The notes: generated from the letters alone by a model not told the origin. 8,519 nt of DNA from Sedimenticola sp. (GCA_030619405.1 JAUXBK010000107.1:1-8519), one strand, 5' to 3'; counted from the stretch's first letter, positions 1 to 8,377 are shown. Numbers and translations: made by a program.

Positions 1-453
1 CTGGGCGGTGCGGCGCCGGTGGTAGCCAACATGATCAAGGATGCCCTGGGCTATAAGTTCCACTGGGCGGTGGCCGACTACCTGCAGCGTGCCGCACGCC
101 ACCTGGCCTCCCGCAACGACGTGGAGCAGGCCTATGCCATGGGCAAGGCGGCAGTGGAGTTCGCCCTCGAGGGGGCGAACTCGATCATGCCCACCGTAGT
201 TCGCAAATCCAGCACCCCCTATGTGTGGGAGATCGGTAAGGCCAATCTGGCGGATGTGGCCAACGTGGAGAAGATGATGCCCATGAATTTCATCTCCGAG
301 GATGGATTCGGTATCACCGACGGCTGCAAGGAGTACCTCTACCCCCTGATCCAGGGCGAGGCCTATCCTCCCTATAACAACGGCCTGCCGGACTACGTGA
401 CCCTCGCGAATGCGCCGGTCGAAAAGAAATTGCCGGAGTTTGAGCTGAAGTAA
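1..453 (+). CDS. pfp: 6-phosphofructokinase, probably pyrophosphate-dependent, C-terminal part (5' end outside the window)
   Basis: The frame is open from the first base and ends at TAA 451-453, giving the last 150 residues. It reads as the C-terminal part of a PFK-family enzyme, interconverting fructose 6-phosphate and fructose 1,6-bisphosphate in the cytosol. Recognisable stretches are the helix with KAAVEFALEGANSIMPTVVR, then YVWEIGKANLADVANVEKMM and a tail ending LPEFELK, as in the group of pyrophosphate-dependent and mixed-substrate PFKs of gammaproteobacteria and other bacteria. The phosphoryl-donor residues (Gly/Asp and Lys near the N-terminal active site) that separate PPi from ATP users lie outside the window, so donor specificity is inferred from family resemblance and from the adjacent hppA. 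In Methylococcus-type methanotrophs and sulfur-oxidising symbionts the two genes are known neighbours, and the reversible enzyme is thought to replace fructose-1,6-bisphosphatase. A terminator directly follows the stop. Confidence 0.8.
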   Translation: MGGAAPVVANMIKDALGYKFHWAVADYLQRAARHLASRNDVEQAYAMGKAAVEFALEGANSIMPTVVRKSSTPYVWEIGKANLADVANVEKMMPMNFISEDGFGITDGCKEYLYPLIQGEAYPPYNNGLPDYVTLANAPVEKKLPEFELK

Positions 454-471
454 TCCGGGCATAGAAAAATT

Positions 472-502
472 AAGGGGACCGAAAGGGTCCCCTTTTTTGT
501 TT
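472..502 (+). terminator. Intrinsic terminator of the phosphofructokinase gene
   Basis: Arms 472-480 (AAGGGGACC) and 486-494 (GGTCCCCTT) pair perfectly over 9 bp around a 5-nt loop (GAAAG). A run of six T (493-498), then GTTT, follows. It starts 18 nt after the pfp stop codon. This is a textbook rho-independent terminator and argues against simple uninterrupted cotranscription of pfp and hppA, though read-through cannot be excluded. Confidence 0.9.
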
Positions 503-560
503 GGATTGACCGGGATCAAAGCGACTTTTCCCAAAACCAAAGAGAGTGGACCATTGGGCT

Positions 561-568
561 GTTGGCTT
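561..568. repeat. Left target-site duplication of the 82-bp element
   Basis: GTTGGCTT, directly abutting the left end of the element and identical to 651-658. The exact abutment on both sides of the inverted repeats is what is expected from transposition with an 8-bp staggered cut. Confidence 0.82.
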
Positions 569-650
569 GTAACCGTTCAGTCCCCCTGCCTTTTTGAACC
601 CCTCTCCCTGAGGGAGATGGGATATGAGGAGGGGGGGGCTGAACGGTTAC
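569..650. mobile_element. 82-bp MITE-like palindromic element, copy 1
   Basis: The element opens with GTAACCGTTCAG (569-580) and closes with the exact inverse CTGAACGGTTAC (639-650). C-rich and G-rich tracts inside these ends (TCCCCC; GGGGGGGG) extend the pairing. A second, internal palindrome (TCTCCCT-G-AGGGAGA, 603-617) sits in the middle. The 8 bases just outside are identical on both sides: GTTGGCTT at 561-568 and at 651-658. There is no coding capacity. Ends starting GTAA with 8-bp target duplications are a known property of IS66-family insertion sequences, so this may be a non-autonomous derivative mobilised by such a transposase; the family assignment is inference. It lies between the pfp terminator and hppA, 87 bp before the hppA start. 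Confidence 0.82.
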
Positions 651-658
651 GTTGGCTT
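651..658. repeat. Right target-site duplication of the 82-bp element
   Basis: GTTGGCTT, identical to 561-568. Removing the element plus one copy restores a continuous spacer reading GGGCTGTTGGCTTTGCCAGG, the presumed state before insertion. Confidence 0.82.
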
Positions 659-724
659 TGCCAGGGCAGAGGGTGAGGTCGGCTCGGAACCCATCTACGA
701 AACTTTAATTGGTTAGAAAAAAGC

Positions 725-730
725 AGGAGA
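725..730 (+). promoter_or_regulatory. Ribosome binding site of hppA
   Basis: AGGAGA ends 7 nt before the ATG at 738, in an otherwise AT-rich leader. It fixes the hppA start. No convincing -35/-10 pair was found in 651-724. Confidence 0.8.
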
Positions 731-737
731 TAAAATT

Positions 738-2774
<2,037 letters not shown>

Positions 2775-2795
2775 GGTACTAGGGCCAGGGTACTG

Positions 2796-2835
2796 AAAAA
2801 AAGGGCCGGGGGAAGCGATTTCCTCGGCCTTTTCT
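2796..2835 (+). terminator. Intrinsic terminator of hppA
   Basis: Beginning 21 nt after the stop, an A-rich and G-rich arm (around 2796-2813, containing AAGGGCCGGGGGAA) pairs imperfectly with TTTCCTCGGCCTTTT (2819-2833), with a core GGCCG/CGGCC, one bulge and a short loop around GCGA. The 3' arm ends in a T-rich stretch. Less perfect than the terminator at 472 but well placed. Confidence 0.75.
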
Positions 2836-2843
2836 TCTGGCGC

Positions 2844-3131
2844 ATCAGGAAAATATTTCCTGATTACCTACGTGTCTAATGCTATGCTCCAAGGCAAGGG
2901 GCAGTCTGGACGCTGTAGGGGGGATAAGCGTAGCGCATCCACCATCCCGGCGTTGGGCATGTGGTCAGACCATTGGTGGATGCGGCGCGCATTAAGTGTC
3001 GTGCAAAACGAAAGTTCTGGGCGCGCACCTTATCCCCCCTACGAAATTACCCCGGAAAATTGAGAACTTACGACGAAAATGGCTTGAAAATCAGCTTAGA
3101 CACGTAGGTAATCAGGAAATATTTTGGTGAT
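2844..3131. repeat. 288-bp nested palindromic element (candidate MITE or structured spacer) before ppa
   Basis: Three inverted repeats are nested. The outer arms are 2844-2879 and 3096-3131: 36 bp with two mismatches, of which the inner 30 bp (2850-2879 / 3096-3125) are perfect. The middle arms are GTAGGGGGGATAAG (2915-2928) and its inverse at 3029-3042, 14 bp perfect. The inner arms are CGCATCCACCA (2934-2944) and TGGTGGATGCG (2974-2984), 11 bp perfect. The middle and inner parts together look like a pair of inverted REP-type units; similar GTAGGGTGGATAAG...GCATCCACC units are common in gammaproteobacterial spacers (recollection, not searched). No clear target duplication is visible, because the outermost bases (ATCAGGAAA-ATA-TTTCCTGAT, 2844-2864) are themselves palindromic. 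A 63-codon open frame inside shows no coding character. It fills most of the hppA-ppa spacer. Confidence 0.7.
2984..3027. repeat. 8-bp direct repeats bracketing an extra segment in the right REP-like unit
   Basis: GGCGCGCA occurs at 2984-2991 and 3020-3027 with 28 bp between. The left unit (2915-2944) is 30 bp. Collapsing one repeat plus the 28 bp makes the right unit 33 bp, and its first 11 and last 14 bases are then the inverse of the left unit. This suggests a small insertion or expansion in the right unit. Confidence 0.5.
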
Positions 3132-3153
3132 TGGGGGGAGCTCGGTTTACACT
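3124..3153 (+). promoter_or_regulatory. Possible ppa promoter
   Basis: TACACT at 3148-3153 is a fair -10 hexamer, with TTGGTG (3124-3129) 18 bp upstream as a weak -35. A start near 3160 would leave a leader of about 28 nt with the ppa ribosome binding site. The -35 overlaps the right end of the nested palindromic element. Weak consensus; treat as a candidate only. Confidence 0.3.
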
Positions 3154-3187
3154 GCCGACCTCTTTTTTATTTCCGGCGGAGCAAGCG

Positions 3188-3736
3188 ATGAACCTGGATC
3201 GAGTCAGCCCCGGGGCGAACGTACCCAACGAGATCAACGTCATCATCGAGATCCCGGCCCATTCCGATCCGGTGAAGTACGAACTGGACAAAGAGACCGG
3301 GGCCATGTTCGTGGATCGTTTCATGTCCACCGCTATGCATTACCCTTGCAACTACGGCTATGTCCCCCACACCCTGTCGTTGGATGGCGACCCGGTGGAC
3401 GTGCTGGTGCTCACCCCCTACCCGCTGATCCCTGGCTCCGTGATCTGCTGCCGGCCAGTGGGGGTACTGACCATGACCGACGAGTCGGGTGACGACGCCA
3501 AGGTACTGGCGATCCCCCTCGACAAACTGTGTAAAAGCTACCTTAAAGTCGATACCTTTCGTGATCTGCCGGACGATCTCCTGAGCCAGATAGCCCACTT
3601 CTTCGAGCACTACAAGGATCTGGACGAAGGCAAGTGGGTCCGGGTCGGCGGCTGGAAGGGGCTGGATGAAGCGAAACAGGAGATCATGTCCAGCATCCAA
3701 ATGTACCGGGACGCACCGGAGAAGCCCAACTTTTAA
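3188..3736 (+). CDS. ppa: Soluble inorganic pyrophosphatase (family I)
   Basis: A cytosolic, Mg2+-dependent enzyme that hydrolyses pyrophosphate to two phosphates, pulling biosynthetic reactions forward. The 182-residue length is normal for prokaryotic family I enzymes. Visible family features are IEIPAHSDPVKYELDK (substrate-contacting Lys and Glu), the YPCNYGYVPHTL strand, the metal-binding signature DGDPVDVLVL (about 66-75), the later DDAKVLAIP segment, and HYKDLDEGKWV with the conserved Lys-Asp-Leu-(Asp/Glu) stretch. I chose ATG 3188 because GGAG (3178-3181) lies 6 nt upstream and the protein starts as its relatives do; an in-frame TTG at 3131 would add 19 unlikely residues and begin at the palindromic element's last base. 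It heads a close run with the phosphodiesterase gene (3-nt gap), moaC and engB. It competes with HppA for PPi, so the two should be differently controlled. Confidence 0.96.
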   Translation: MNLDRVSPGANVPNEINVIIEIPAHSDPVKYELDKETGAMFVDRFMSTAMHYPCNYGYVPHTLSLDGDPVDVLVLTPYPLIPGSVICCRPVGVLTMTDESGDDAKVLAIPLDKLCKSYLKVDTFRDLPDDLLSQIAHFFEHYKDLDEGKWVRVGGWKGLDEAKQEIMSSIQMYRDAPEKPNF

Positions 3737-3739
3737 CCG

Positions 3740-4282
3740 ATGAAAGTCTGCATTCTCTCTGACAGTCACGATCACATACCGCTACTGGACGCAGCCGTAG
3801 CCGAGGCCAAAGCCGTGGGCGCGGAAGCGGTACTGCACTGTGGTGACGTGGTTGCCCCTTCCACCCTCAAGTGCCTGAACAAACATCGGTTGCCCGTGCA
3901 TGTGATCCACGGCAACAACAGTGGCGACCTCTACAGCCTGGGGCAACTGGCGACCCGGCCGGGCAACGTCATCCAGTACCATGGGATGGACGCGGGCCTG
4001 ACATTGGGTGGCAGGCGAATATTCCTGGTCCACTATCCCCACTATGCCCGGGCCATGGCGGCCACCGGAGAGTGGGATCTGGTCTGTTGCGGCCACAGTC
4101 ACAAGAGCCGTATCGAGCGGCTGCCCAATATCCGGGGTGGTGAGACCCCATTGGTCAACCCCGGCACGGTGGGGGGGGTCGGCTCAGACCCGGCCACCTA
4201 CATCATGGCGGACCTGGAGAAGATGGAGTTCGAGGTACACGAACTGGACAAGCGTATCGAGCGAGAGACCAGCCTGGCCTGA
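3740..4282 (+). CDS. Metallophosphoesterase / phosphodiesterase of the YfcE-MJ0936 family
   Basis: A small (180 aa) calcineurin-like phosphoesterase with two metal ions in the active site. All family motifs are present in order: SDSHDH (7-12, metal ligands Asp8 and His10), HCGDVV (33-38, bridging Asp36), HGNNSGD (57-63, Asn59), VHYPH (97-101, His98) and GHSHKS (118-123, His119 and His121), followed by PLVNPGTVGG. Relatives hydrolyse phosphodiester bonds in artificial substrates and, in some cases, cyclic nucleotides; the natural substrate cannot be told from sequence. There is no signal peptide or membrane segment, so it is cytosolic. It starts 3 nt after the ppa stop. The only purine-rich stretch upstream (GGAGAAG near 3718) is rather far, so translational coupling to ppa is likely. 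Confidence 0.92.
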   Translation: MKVCILSDSHDHIPLLDAAVAEAKAVGAEAVLHCGDVVAPSTLKCLNKHRLPVHVIHGNNSGDLYSLGQLATRPGNVIQYHGMDAGLTLGGRRIFLVHYPHYARAMAATGEWDLVCCGHSHKSRIERLPNIRGGETPLVNPGTVGGVGSDPATYIMADLEKMEFEVHELDKRIERETSLA

Positions 4283-4313
4283 AAAACAGCCAAAAACAAC
4301 CAGATCAGCGACA

Positions 4314-4796
4314 ATGAACAGACTGACCCATTTCAATCAATCCGGTGAAGCCCACATGGTGGATGTGGGCGCCAAGGATACCACCCACAGGACCGCGGTG
4401 ACGGAGGGGCGTATCCGCATGCAGCCGGAGACCCTGGCCCTGATCCAGGCGGGGGGACACAAAAAGGGTGACGTGCTGGGGATCGCCCGGGTGGCGGGCA
4501 TCATGGCCGCCAAGAAGACCGCCGACCTGGTTCCCCTCTGCCACCCCCTGGCCCTCACCCATGTCAACATCGACCTCATCCCGGAGCCGGAGAGCAGCGT
4601 TATCAACTGCCGCACCACCGTCGAGACCCGCGGTCAGACAGGCGTGGAGATGGAGGCGCTCTGCGCCACCCAGGTGGCCCTGCTCACCATCTATGACATG
4701 TGCAAAGCGGTGGACCGGGGCATGGTGATCGACGGTGTCGGCCTGCTGGAGAAGGCCGGCGGCAAATCGGGGCACTGGAAACGGGACGCAGAGTGA
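4314..4796 (+). CDS. moaC: Cyclic pyranopterin monophosphate synthase (molybdenum cofactor step 1b)
   Basis: MoaC converts the 3',8-cyclo-GTP product of MoaA into cyclic pyranopterin monophosphate in molybdenum cofactor synthesis. The 160-residue protein aligns without gaps to the numbering of the E. coli enzyme at its known active-site positions: Lys51 (KKGD), Cys76-His77 in PLCHPL, Glu112 and Glu114 in GVEMEAL, Asp128 and Lys131 in YDMCKA. The C-terminal GGKSGHW loop is also intact. ATG 4314 gives the usual N-terminus (MNRLTHFNQSGEAHMVDV). No clear Shine-Dalgarno sequence precedes it in the 31-nt gap after the phosphodiesterase gene, which is A-rich. No other moa, moe or mob gene is in the window, so moaC is detached from the rest of the pathway here. 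Its TGA overlaps the GTG start of engB. Confidence 0.96.
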   Translation: MNRLTHFNQSGEAHMVDVGAKDTTHRTAVTEGRIRMQPETLALIQAGGHKKGDVLGIARVAGIMAAKKTADLVPLCHPLALTHVNIDLIPEPESSVINCRTTVETRGQTGVEMEALCATQVALLTIYDMCKAVDRGMVIDGVGLLEKAGGKSGHWKRDAE

Positions 4797-5431
4797 ACCC
4801 CTTCTATCACCGGGCCAGCTTTCTCACCAGCGCCGCCGAGCTCTCCCAATGCCCGCCCGATGAGGGCATCGAGGTGGCATTCGCGGGCCGTTCCAACGCC
4901 GGCAAATCCAGCGCCATCAACGCCCTCTGTCAGCAGAAGGGGCTGGCGCGCACCAGCAAGACACCGGGCCGGACCCAGCTGCTCAATTTTTTCTCTCTGG
5001 ATGAGGGGCGCCGGCTGGTCGATCTCCCTGGCTATGGCTATGCCAAGGTCGCCGAAGCGGTAAAACTGCACTGGCAGGGCACGCTGGCATCCTACCTGGA
5101 AAGGCGCCGGTGCCTGCGAGGTGTCATATTGCTGGTGGATATCAGGCACCCGCTGAAGTCGTTCGACCGCCAGATGCTGGAGTGGGGACAGCATATCGGT
5201 CTGCCGGTCCATATCCTGCTCACCAAGTCGGACAAGCTGAAGCGGGGCGCCACGACCAATACCGTGCGCCAGCGCCGGCGGGAACTTGCCCCGTTGGGAG
5301 AAAAAGTGACTGTGCAGTCTTTTTCTGCCCTGAAACGCCAGGGCATAGAAGAGGCCCACGCTGTCCTGGATCGCTGGTTCGAGCTGCAGAACACCTCGGA
5401 TACAGGCCAAAAAAAAGACCCCGGCGCCTAA
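4793..5431 (+). CDS. engB: Ribosome-biogenesis GTP-binding protein EngB/YsxC/YihA
   Basis: A small, usually essential GTPase that acts in assembly of the large ribosomal subunit. The 212-residue product has all G motifs in the EngB form: G1 GRSNAGKSS (32-40), switch I TSKTPGRTQLLNFF (54-67, with the GRTQ signature), G3 DLPGYGYAK (77-85), G4 TKSD (144-147) and G5 SAL (178-180). I chose GTG 4793: its first bases overlap the moaC TGA (GTGA), the resulting start MNPFYHRASF matches the family, and the length is normal. An in-frame ATG at 4700 would add residues lying wholly within moaC. The overlap implies translational coupling. The last codons (QKKDPGA) run over an eight-A tract and half of a hairpin that also serves as terminator for polA on the other strand. 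No separate plus-strand terminator is evident. Confidence 0.95.
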   Translation: MNPFYHRASFLTSAAELSQCPPDEGIEVAFAGRSNAGKSSAINALCQQKGLARTSKTPGRTQLLNFFSLDEGRRLVDLPGYGYAKVAEAVKLHWQGTLASYLERRRCLRGVILLVDIRHPLKSFDRQMLEWGQHIGLPVHILLTKSDKLKRGATTNTVRQRRRELAPLGEKVTVQSFSALKRQGIEEAHAVLDRWFELQNTSDTGQKKDPGA

Positions 5432-5450
5432 GGGGAGTAAGGCTGCCGGG
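5409..5450 (-). terminator. Intrinsic terminator of polA, overlapping the 3' end of engB
   Basis: Read on the minus strand, CCCGGC-A-GCCT (5450-5440) pairs with AGGC-GCCGGG (5429-5420), 10 bp with one bulged A and a 10-nt loop. The sequence GTC and then eight T (complement of the A run 5409-5416) follow. The plus strand has no T run after the hairpin, so it terminates transcription coming from polA only. The stem covers the last engB codons and its TAA. Confidence 0.85.
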
Positions 5451-5458
5451 ATCCCACC

Positions 5459-5503
5459 GTCCGGCAGGGGTCGCCGGACCTCGGACCACCCGGGGAATGG
5501 TGG
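5459..5503. repeat. Two small hairpins in the engB-polA spacer
   Basis: GTCCGGC (5459-5465) pairs with GCCGGAC (5473-5479), and CCACC (5486-5490) with GGTGG (5499-5503). Neither is followed by a T run on the plus strand. They lie in the 3' untranslated region of polA and may only protect the transcript end; no further function is supported. The rest of the spacer 5504-5562 shows nothing recognisable. Confidence 0.4.
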
Positions 5504-5562
5504 CCCTTCAACTCATCCGACCCCGGTTCGCCCCGAGAGTTCCCTTCCCCTTTTTTACCCGC

Positions 5563-8286
5563 TCAATGGGCCTGCTCCCAGTTGTCGCCCACCCCCACAT
5601 CGACCACCAGCGGCACCTTCAGTTGTGCCGACGACTGCATGTGCCGGCGGATCTCCCCGACCGCCGCATCCACCGCCTCCTCATGCACCTCGAACACCAG
5701 TTCATCATGGACCTGCATGATCATGCGCACCGGAGGCTGCTCGCTGAGAATCCAGCGATCCACACCCAGCATGGCCCGTTTGATGATATCCGAGGCGGTA
5801 CCCTGCATCGGGGCATTGATGGCGGTGCGTTCCGCCGCTGCCCGCCGCTGCCCGTTTCGGGCATCGATATCCGCCAGATAGAGCCGGCGGCCGAAGACCG
5901 TCTCCACATAGCCCTTCTCATGGGCATCGTCACGGGTCTTGTCCATGAAAACCCTGACCCCCGGATAGCGCTCAAAATAACGATCCACATACTTCTGGGC
6001 AGCCCCCCGCTCGATACCCAGCTGCTTGGCCAGGCCGAAAGCGGACATACCGTAGATGAGGCCAAAGTTGATCGCTTTCGCAGAGCGGCGCTGCTCGCTG
6101 CTGACTGCCTCCGGCGAGGCGGCGCCGAACACTTCTGCCGCCGTGGTCCGGTGAATGTCCAGGCCCTCCGCAAAGGCGCGCAGCAACCCCTCATCGCCCG
6201 AGAGATGGGCCATGATGCGCAGTTCGATCTGTGAATAGTCGGCCGCCACCATCCGGTAGCCGGGCTCGGGGATGAAGGCCTGGCGGATTCGCCGCCCCTC
6301 TTCGGTGCGCACCGGGATATTCTGCAGGTTCGGATCGGAGGAGCTGAGGCGCCCGGTGGCTGCCACCGCCTGGTGATAGGAGGTGTGTACCCGGCCGGTG
6401 TCCGGGTTGATCATCCGTGGCAGTTTATCGGTGTAGGTGGATTTCAGTTTGGAGAGTCCCCGGTGCTCCAGTATCAGCGCCGGCAGCTCATAGCTCCGGT
6501 CTGCCAGCGCCTGCAGCACCGATTCCGCCGTCGAGGGCGCCCCCTTGGGGGTCCTTGCGATCACCGGCAGCCCCAGCTCCTCGAAGAATATCTGGCCGAT
6601 CTGCTTCGGCGAGCCCAGATTGAAGGAGTGGCCCGCCACCGCGAAGGCGTGCTGCTCCAGCTGCTGCAGCCGCTCCTCCAGCTCCCCGCTCTGGCGCTGC
6701 AGCATGTCGCTGTCGATCCTGACCCCGGTTCTCTCCATGCGGGAGAGCACCGGCACCAGGGGCATCTCGATCTCCTGGAACAGGCGCTTGAGCGAGGGTT
6801 CTGCCTCCACCCGGGGCCAGAGCTCCTGGTGCAGACGCAGGGTGATGTCTGCATCCTCCGCCGCGTAGGGGACCGCCTGCTCCAGAGGAACCTGTTCGAA
6901 ACCGATCTGTTTGGCCCCCTTGCCGGCCACCTCTTCGTATTTGATGGTCTTGTGGTTCAGATATTTTCGTGCCAGCGAATCCATGTCATGGCGGGTGGCG
7001 GTGGAATCGAGCACATAGGACTCGAGCATGGTGTCGTATTCGATACCCTGCATCTCGATACCATAGCGGGCCAGCACACTCATGTCATACTTCAGGTTCT
7101 GTCCCACCTTGGCCTGCTTCGGGTCTTCCAGCAGCGGCTTCAGGGCTGCCAGTACCTCCTCCCGCACCAGTTGTTCCGGTGCCCCCGGATAGCGATGGCC
7201 TACCGGCAGATAGGCCGCCCGCCCCGGCTCTACTGAGAAAGAGAGACCAACGATCTCTGCCTGCATATAGTCCAGGCTGGTGGTTTCGGTGTCGAATGCG
7301 AACAGATCGGAGCCATGCAGCCGCTCCAGCCAGCGCTCTAACTCCCCGCCTTCGAGGATGGTGTCATGGACCACTGCCGCAACGGGCGCTGCAGCCTGCT
7401 TCGGTTTCGATCCATCCCCCAGCGCCGCCAGCAACCGATTTGCCTCCATCCTGCTGTAGAATTCACGCAGACGCTCCTGGTCCGGGGCGGTGGGGCGCAG
7501 ATCCCGTGGGCCCTGCTCCAGTTCAAGATTGCGGCGGATGCTGGTGAGCACCCTGGCCAGCGGGAGTTTATCCAGACTCTCGCGCAGATACTCTCCCACC
7601 TTTCCCTTGATTTCATTAGCATTTTCCATCAACTGATCCAGACTTCCATAGTGGGCCAGCCACTTGGCTGCAGTCTTGGGACCACACTTGGGCACACCCG
7701 GAATGTTGTCCACCGGATCCCCGACCAGCGCCAGATAATCGACGATCTGCTCCGGGGTGACCCCAAATTTTTCTATTACCCCTTCCCGGTCCAGCACCGT
7801 ATTGTTCATCGTATTGATCAGGGTAGTACGTTCATCCACCAACTGTGCCAGATCCTTGTCACCGGTCGATATCAGGGTCTGCATTCCCTGCCCGGACGCC
7901 TGGGTCGCCAGAGTGCCGATCACATCGTCCGCTTCCACCCCAGAAACGATCAGCAGCGGCAATCCCATTGCCTGAACGATATGATGCAGGGGTTCGATCT
8001 GCTTCCGCAGATCATCCGGCATCGGCGGTCGATGGGCCTTGTACTGGTCATAGATCTCATTTCGGAAAGAGCCCCCTGGCGCATCAAACACCACTGCCAT
8101 ATGCTCCGGCTGGTACTCGGCAATCAGTTTGCGCAGCATATTGACCACACCGACGATGGCCCCTGTGGCCTCACCCCTGGAATTGGTGAGCGGCGGCAGC
8201 GCATGGTAGGCACGGAACAGGTAGGAGGAACCGTCCACCAGGATGAAGGGGGGATTGGCAGGCTGTTTCATACGGTTTCGTATCAT
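5563..8286 (-). CDS. polA: DNA polymerase I
   Basis: Repairs gaps and removes RNA primers during replication. The 907-residue protein has all three domains. The 5' nuclease (about 12-290) shows LVDGSSYLFRAYHA, VFDAPGGSFR, GVEADDVIG, STGDKDLAQ and GDPVDNIPGVPKCGPKTA. The 3'-5' proofreading domain (about 325-500) is intact with FDTE (331-334), NLKYD (397-401) and YAAEDAD (474-480). The polymerase domain carries motif A DYSQIELR (683-690), motif B RRSAKAINFGLIYG (733-746, Phe741) and motif C QVHDELVFEV (858-867). Proofreading residues are retained, unlike in Taq-type or Bacillus-type enzymes. The start is uncertain: ATG 8286 (weak GAG upstream) or the in-frame ATG 8271 (MKQPANPPFILVDG), which is closer to the length seen before LVDGSS in relatives. 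It is convergent with the ppa-engB run and ends in the hairpin at 5409-5450. Confidence 0.97.
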   Translation of the reverse strand: MIRNRMKQPANPPFILVDGSSYLFRAYHALPPLTNSRGEATGAIVGVVNMLRKLIAEYQPEHMAVVFDAPGGSFRNEIYDQYKAHRPPMPDDLRKQIEPLHHIVQAMGLPLLIVSGVEADDVIGTLATQASGQGMQTLISTGDKDLAQLVDERTTLINTMNNTVLDREGVIEKFGVTPEQIVDYLALVGDPVDNIPGVPKCGPKTAAKWLAHYGSLDQLMENANEIKGKVGEYLRESLDKLPLARVLTSIRRNLELEQGPRDLRPTAPDQERLREFYSRMEANRLLAALGDGSKPKQAAAPVAAVVHDTILEGGELERWLERLHGSDLFAFDTETTSLDYMQAEIVGLSFSVEPGRAAYLPVGHRYPGAPEQLVREEVLAALKPLLEDPKQAKVGQNLKYDMSVLARYGIEMQGIEYDTMLESYVLDSTATRHDMDSLARKYLNHKTIKYEEVAGKGAKQIGFEQVPLEQAVPYAAEDADITLRLHQELWPRVEAEPSLKRLFQEIEMPLVPVLSRMERTGVRIDSDMLQRQSGELEERLQQLEQHAFAVAGHSFNLGSPKQIGQIFFEELGLPVIARTPKGAPSTAESVLQALADRSYELPALILEHRGLSKLKSTYTDKLPRMINPDTGRVHTSYHQAVAATGRLSSSDPNLQNIPVRTEEGRRIRQAFIPEPGYRMVAADYSQIELRIMAHLSGDEGLLRAFAEGLDIHRTTAAEVFGAASPEAVSSEQRRSAKAINFGLIYGMSAFGLAKQLGIERGAAQKYVDRYFERYPGVRVFMDKTRDDAHEKGYVETVFGRRLYLADIDARNGQRRAAAERTAINAPMQGTASDIIKRAMLGVDRWILSEQPPVRMIMQVHDELVFEVHEEAVDAAVGEIRRHMQSSAQLKVPLVVDVGVGDNWEQAH

Positions 8287-8312
8287 CGGACTCTAAAATA
8301 CAAGGAAGGATC

Positions 8313-8318
8313 ATTCTA
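8313..8318 (-). promoter_or_regulatory. Possible polA -10 element
   Basis: On the minus strand this reads TAGAAT, 26 nt before ATG 8286 and 41 nt before ATG 8271. No good -35 hexamer stands 16-18 bp upstream, so the assignment rests on one hexamer and its position. Confidence 0.3.
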
Positions 8319-8377
8319 CCCCAACCGGGATAATTCAGTCGGCCGTTGCGATCGGCAAATATTCGACCACCCAGGAT

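Noticed and set aside
506..511. TTGACC as a -35 box for hppA after the pfp terminator
   Set aside because: No -10-like hexamer stands 15-19 bp downstream, and the element at 569-650 and over 200 bp separate it from the gene.
2872..3063. 63-codon open frame inside the nested palindromic element
   Set aside because: It lies on top of inverted repeats, lacks a ribosome binding site and encodes no recognisable sequence. It is explained by the repeat.
2844..3131. The nested palindrome as a third copy of the GTAACCG element
   Set aside because: Its ends and internal sequence differ completely from 569-650 and 8378-8517, and no 8-bp flanking duplication is present.
3131..3187. Upstream TTG start that would lengthen Ppa by 19 residues
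   Set aside because: ATG 3188 has a properly spaced GGAG and yields the normal N-terminus. The extension does not resemble family I pyrophosphatases.
4008..4313. Extended start for MoaC giving a 262-residue protein
   Set aside because: The extra residues read through the phosphodiesterase gene in another frame. ATG 4314 gives a protein whose active-site numbering matches E. coli MoaC exactly.
5110..6234. Plus-strand open frame (374 codons) spanning engB, the spacer and the polA 3' end
   Set aside because: It crosses two real genes in other frames and a terminator; the composition is Arg/Pro/His-rich and nothing is recognisable.
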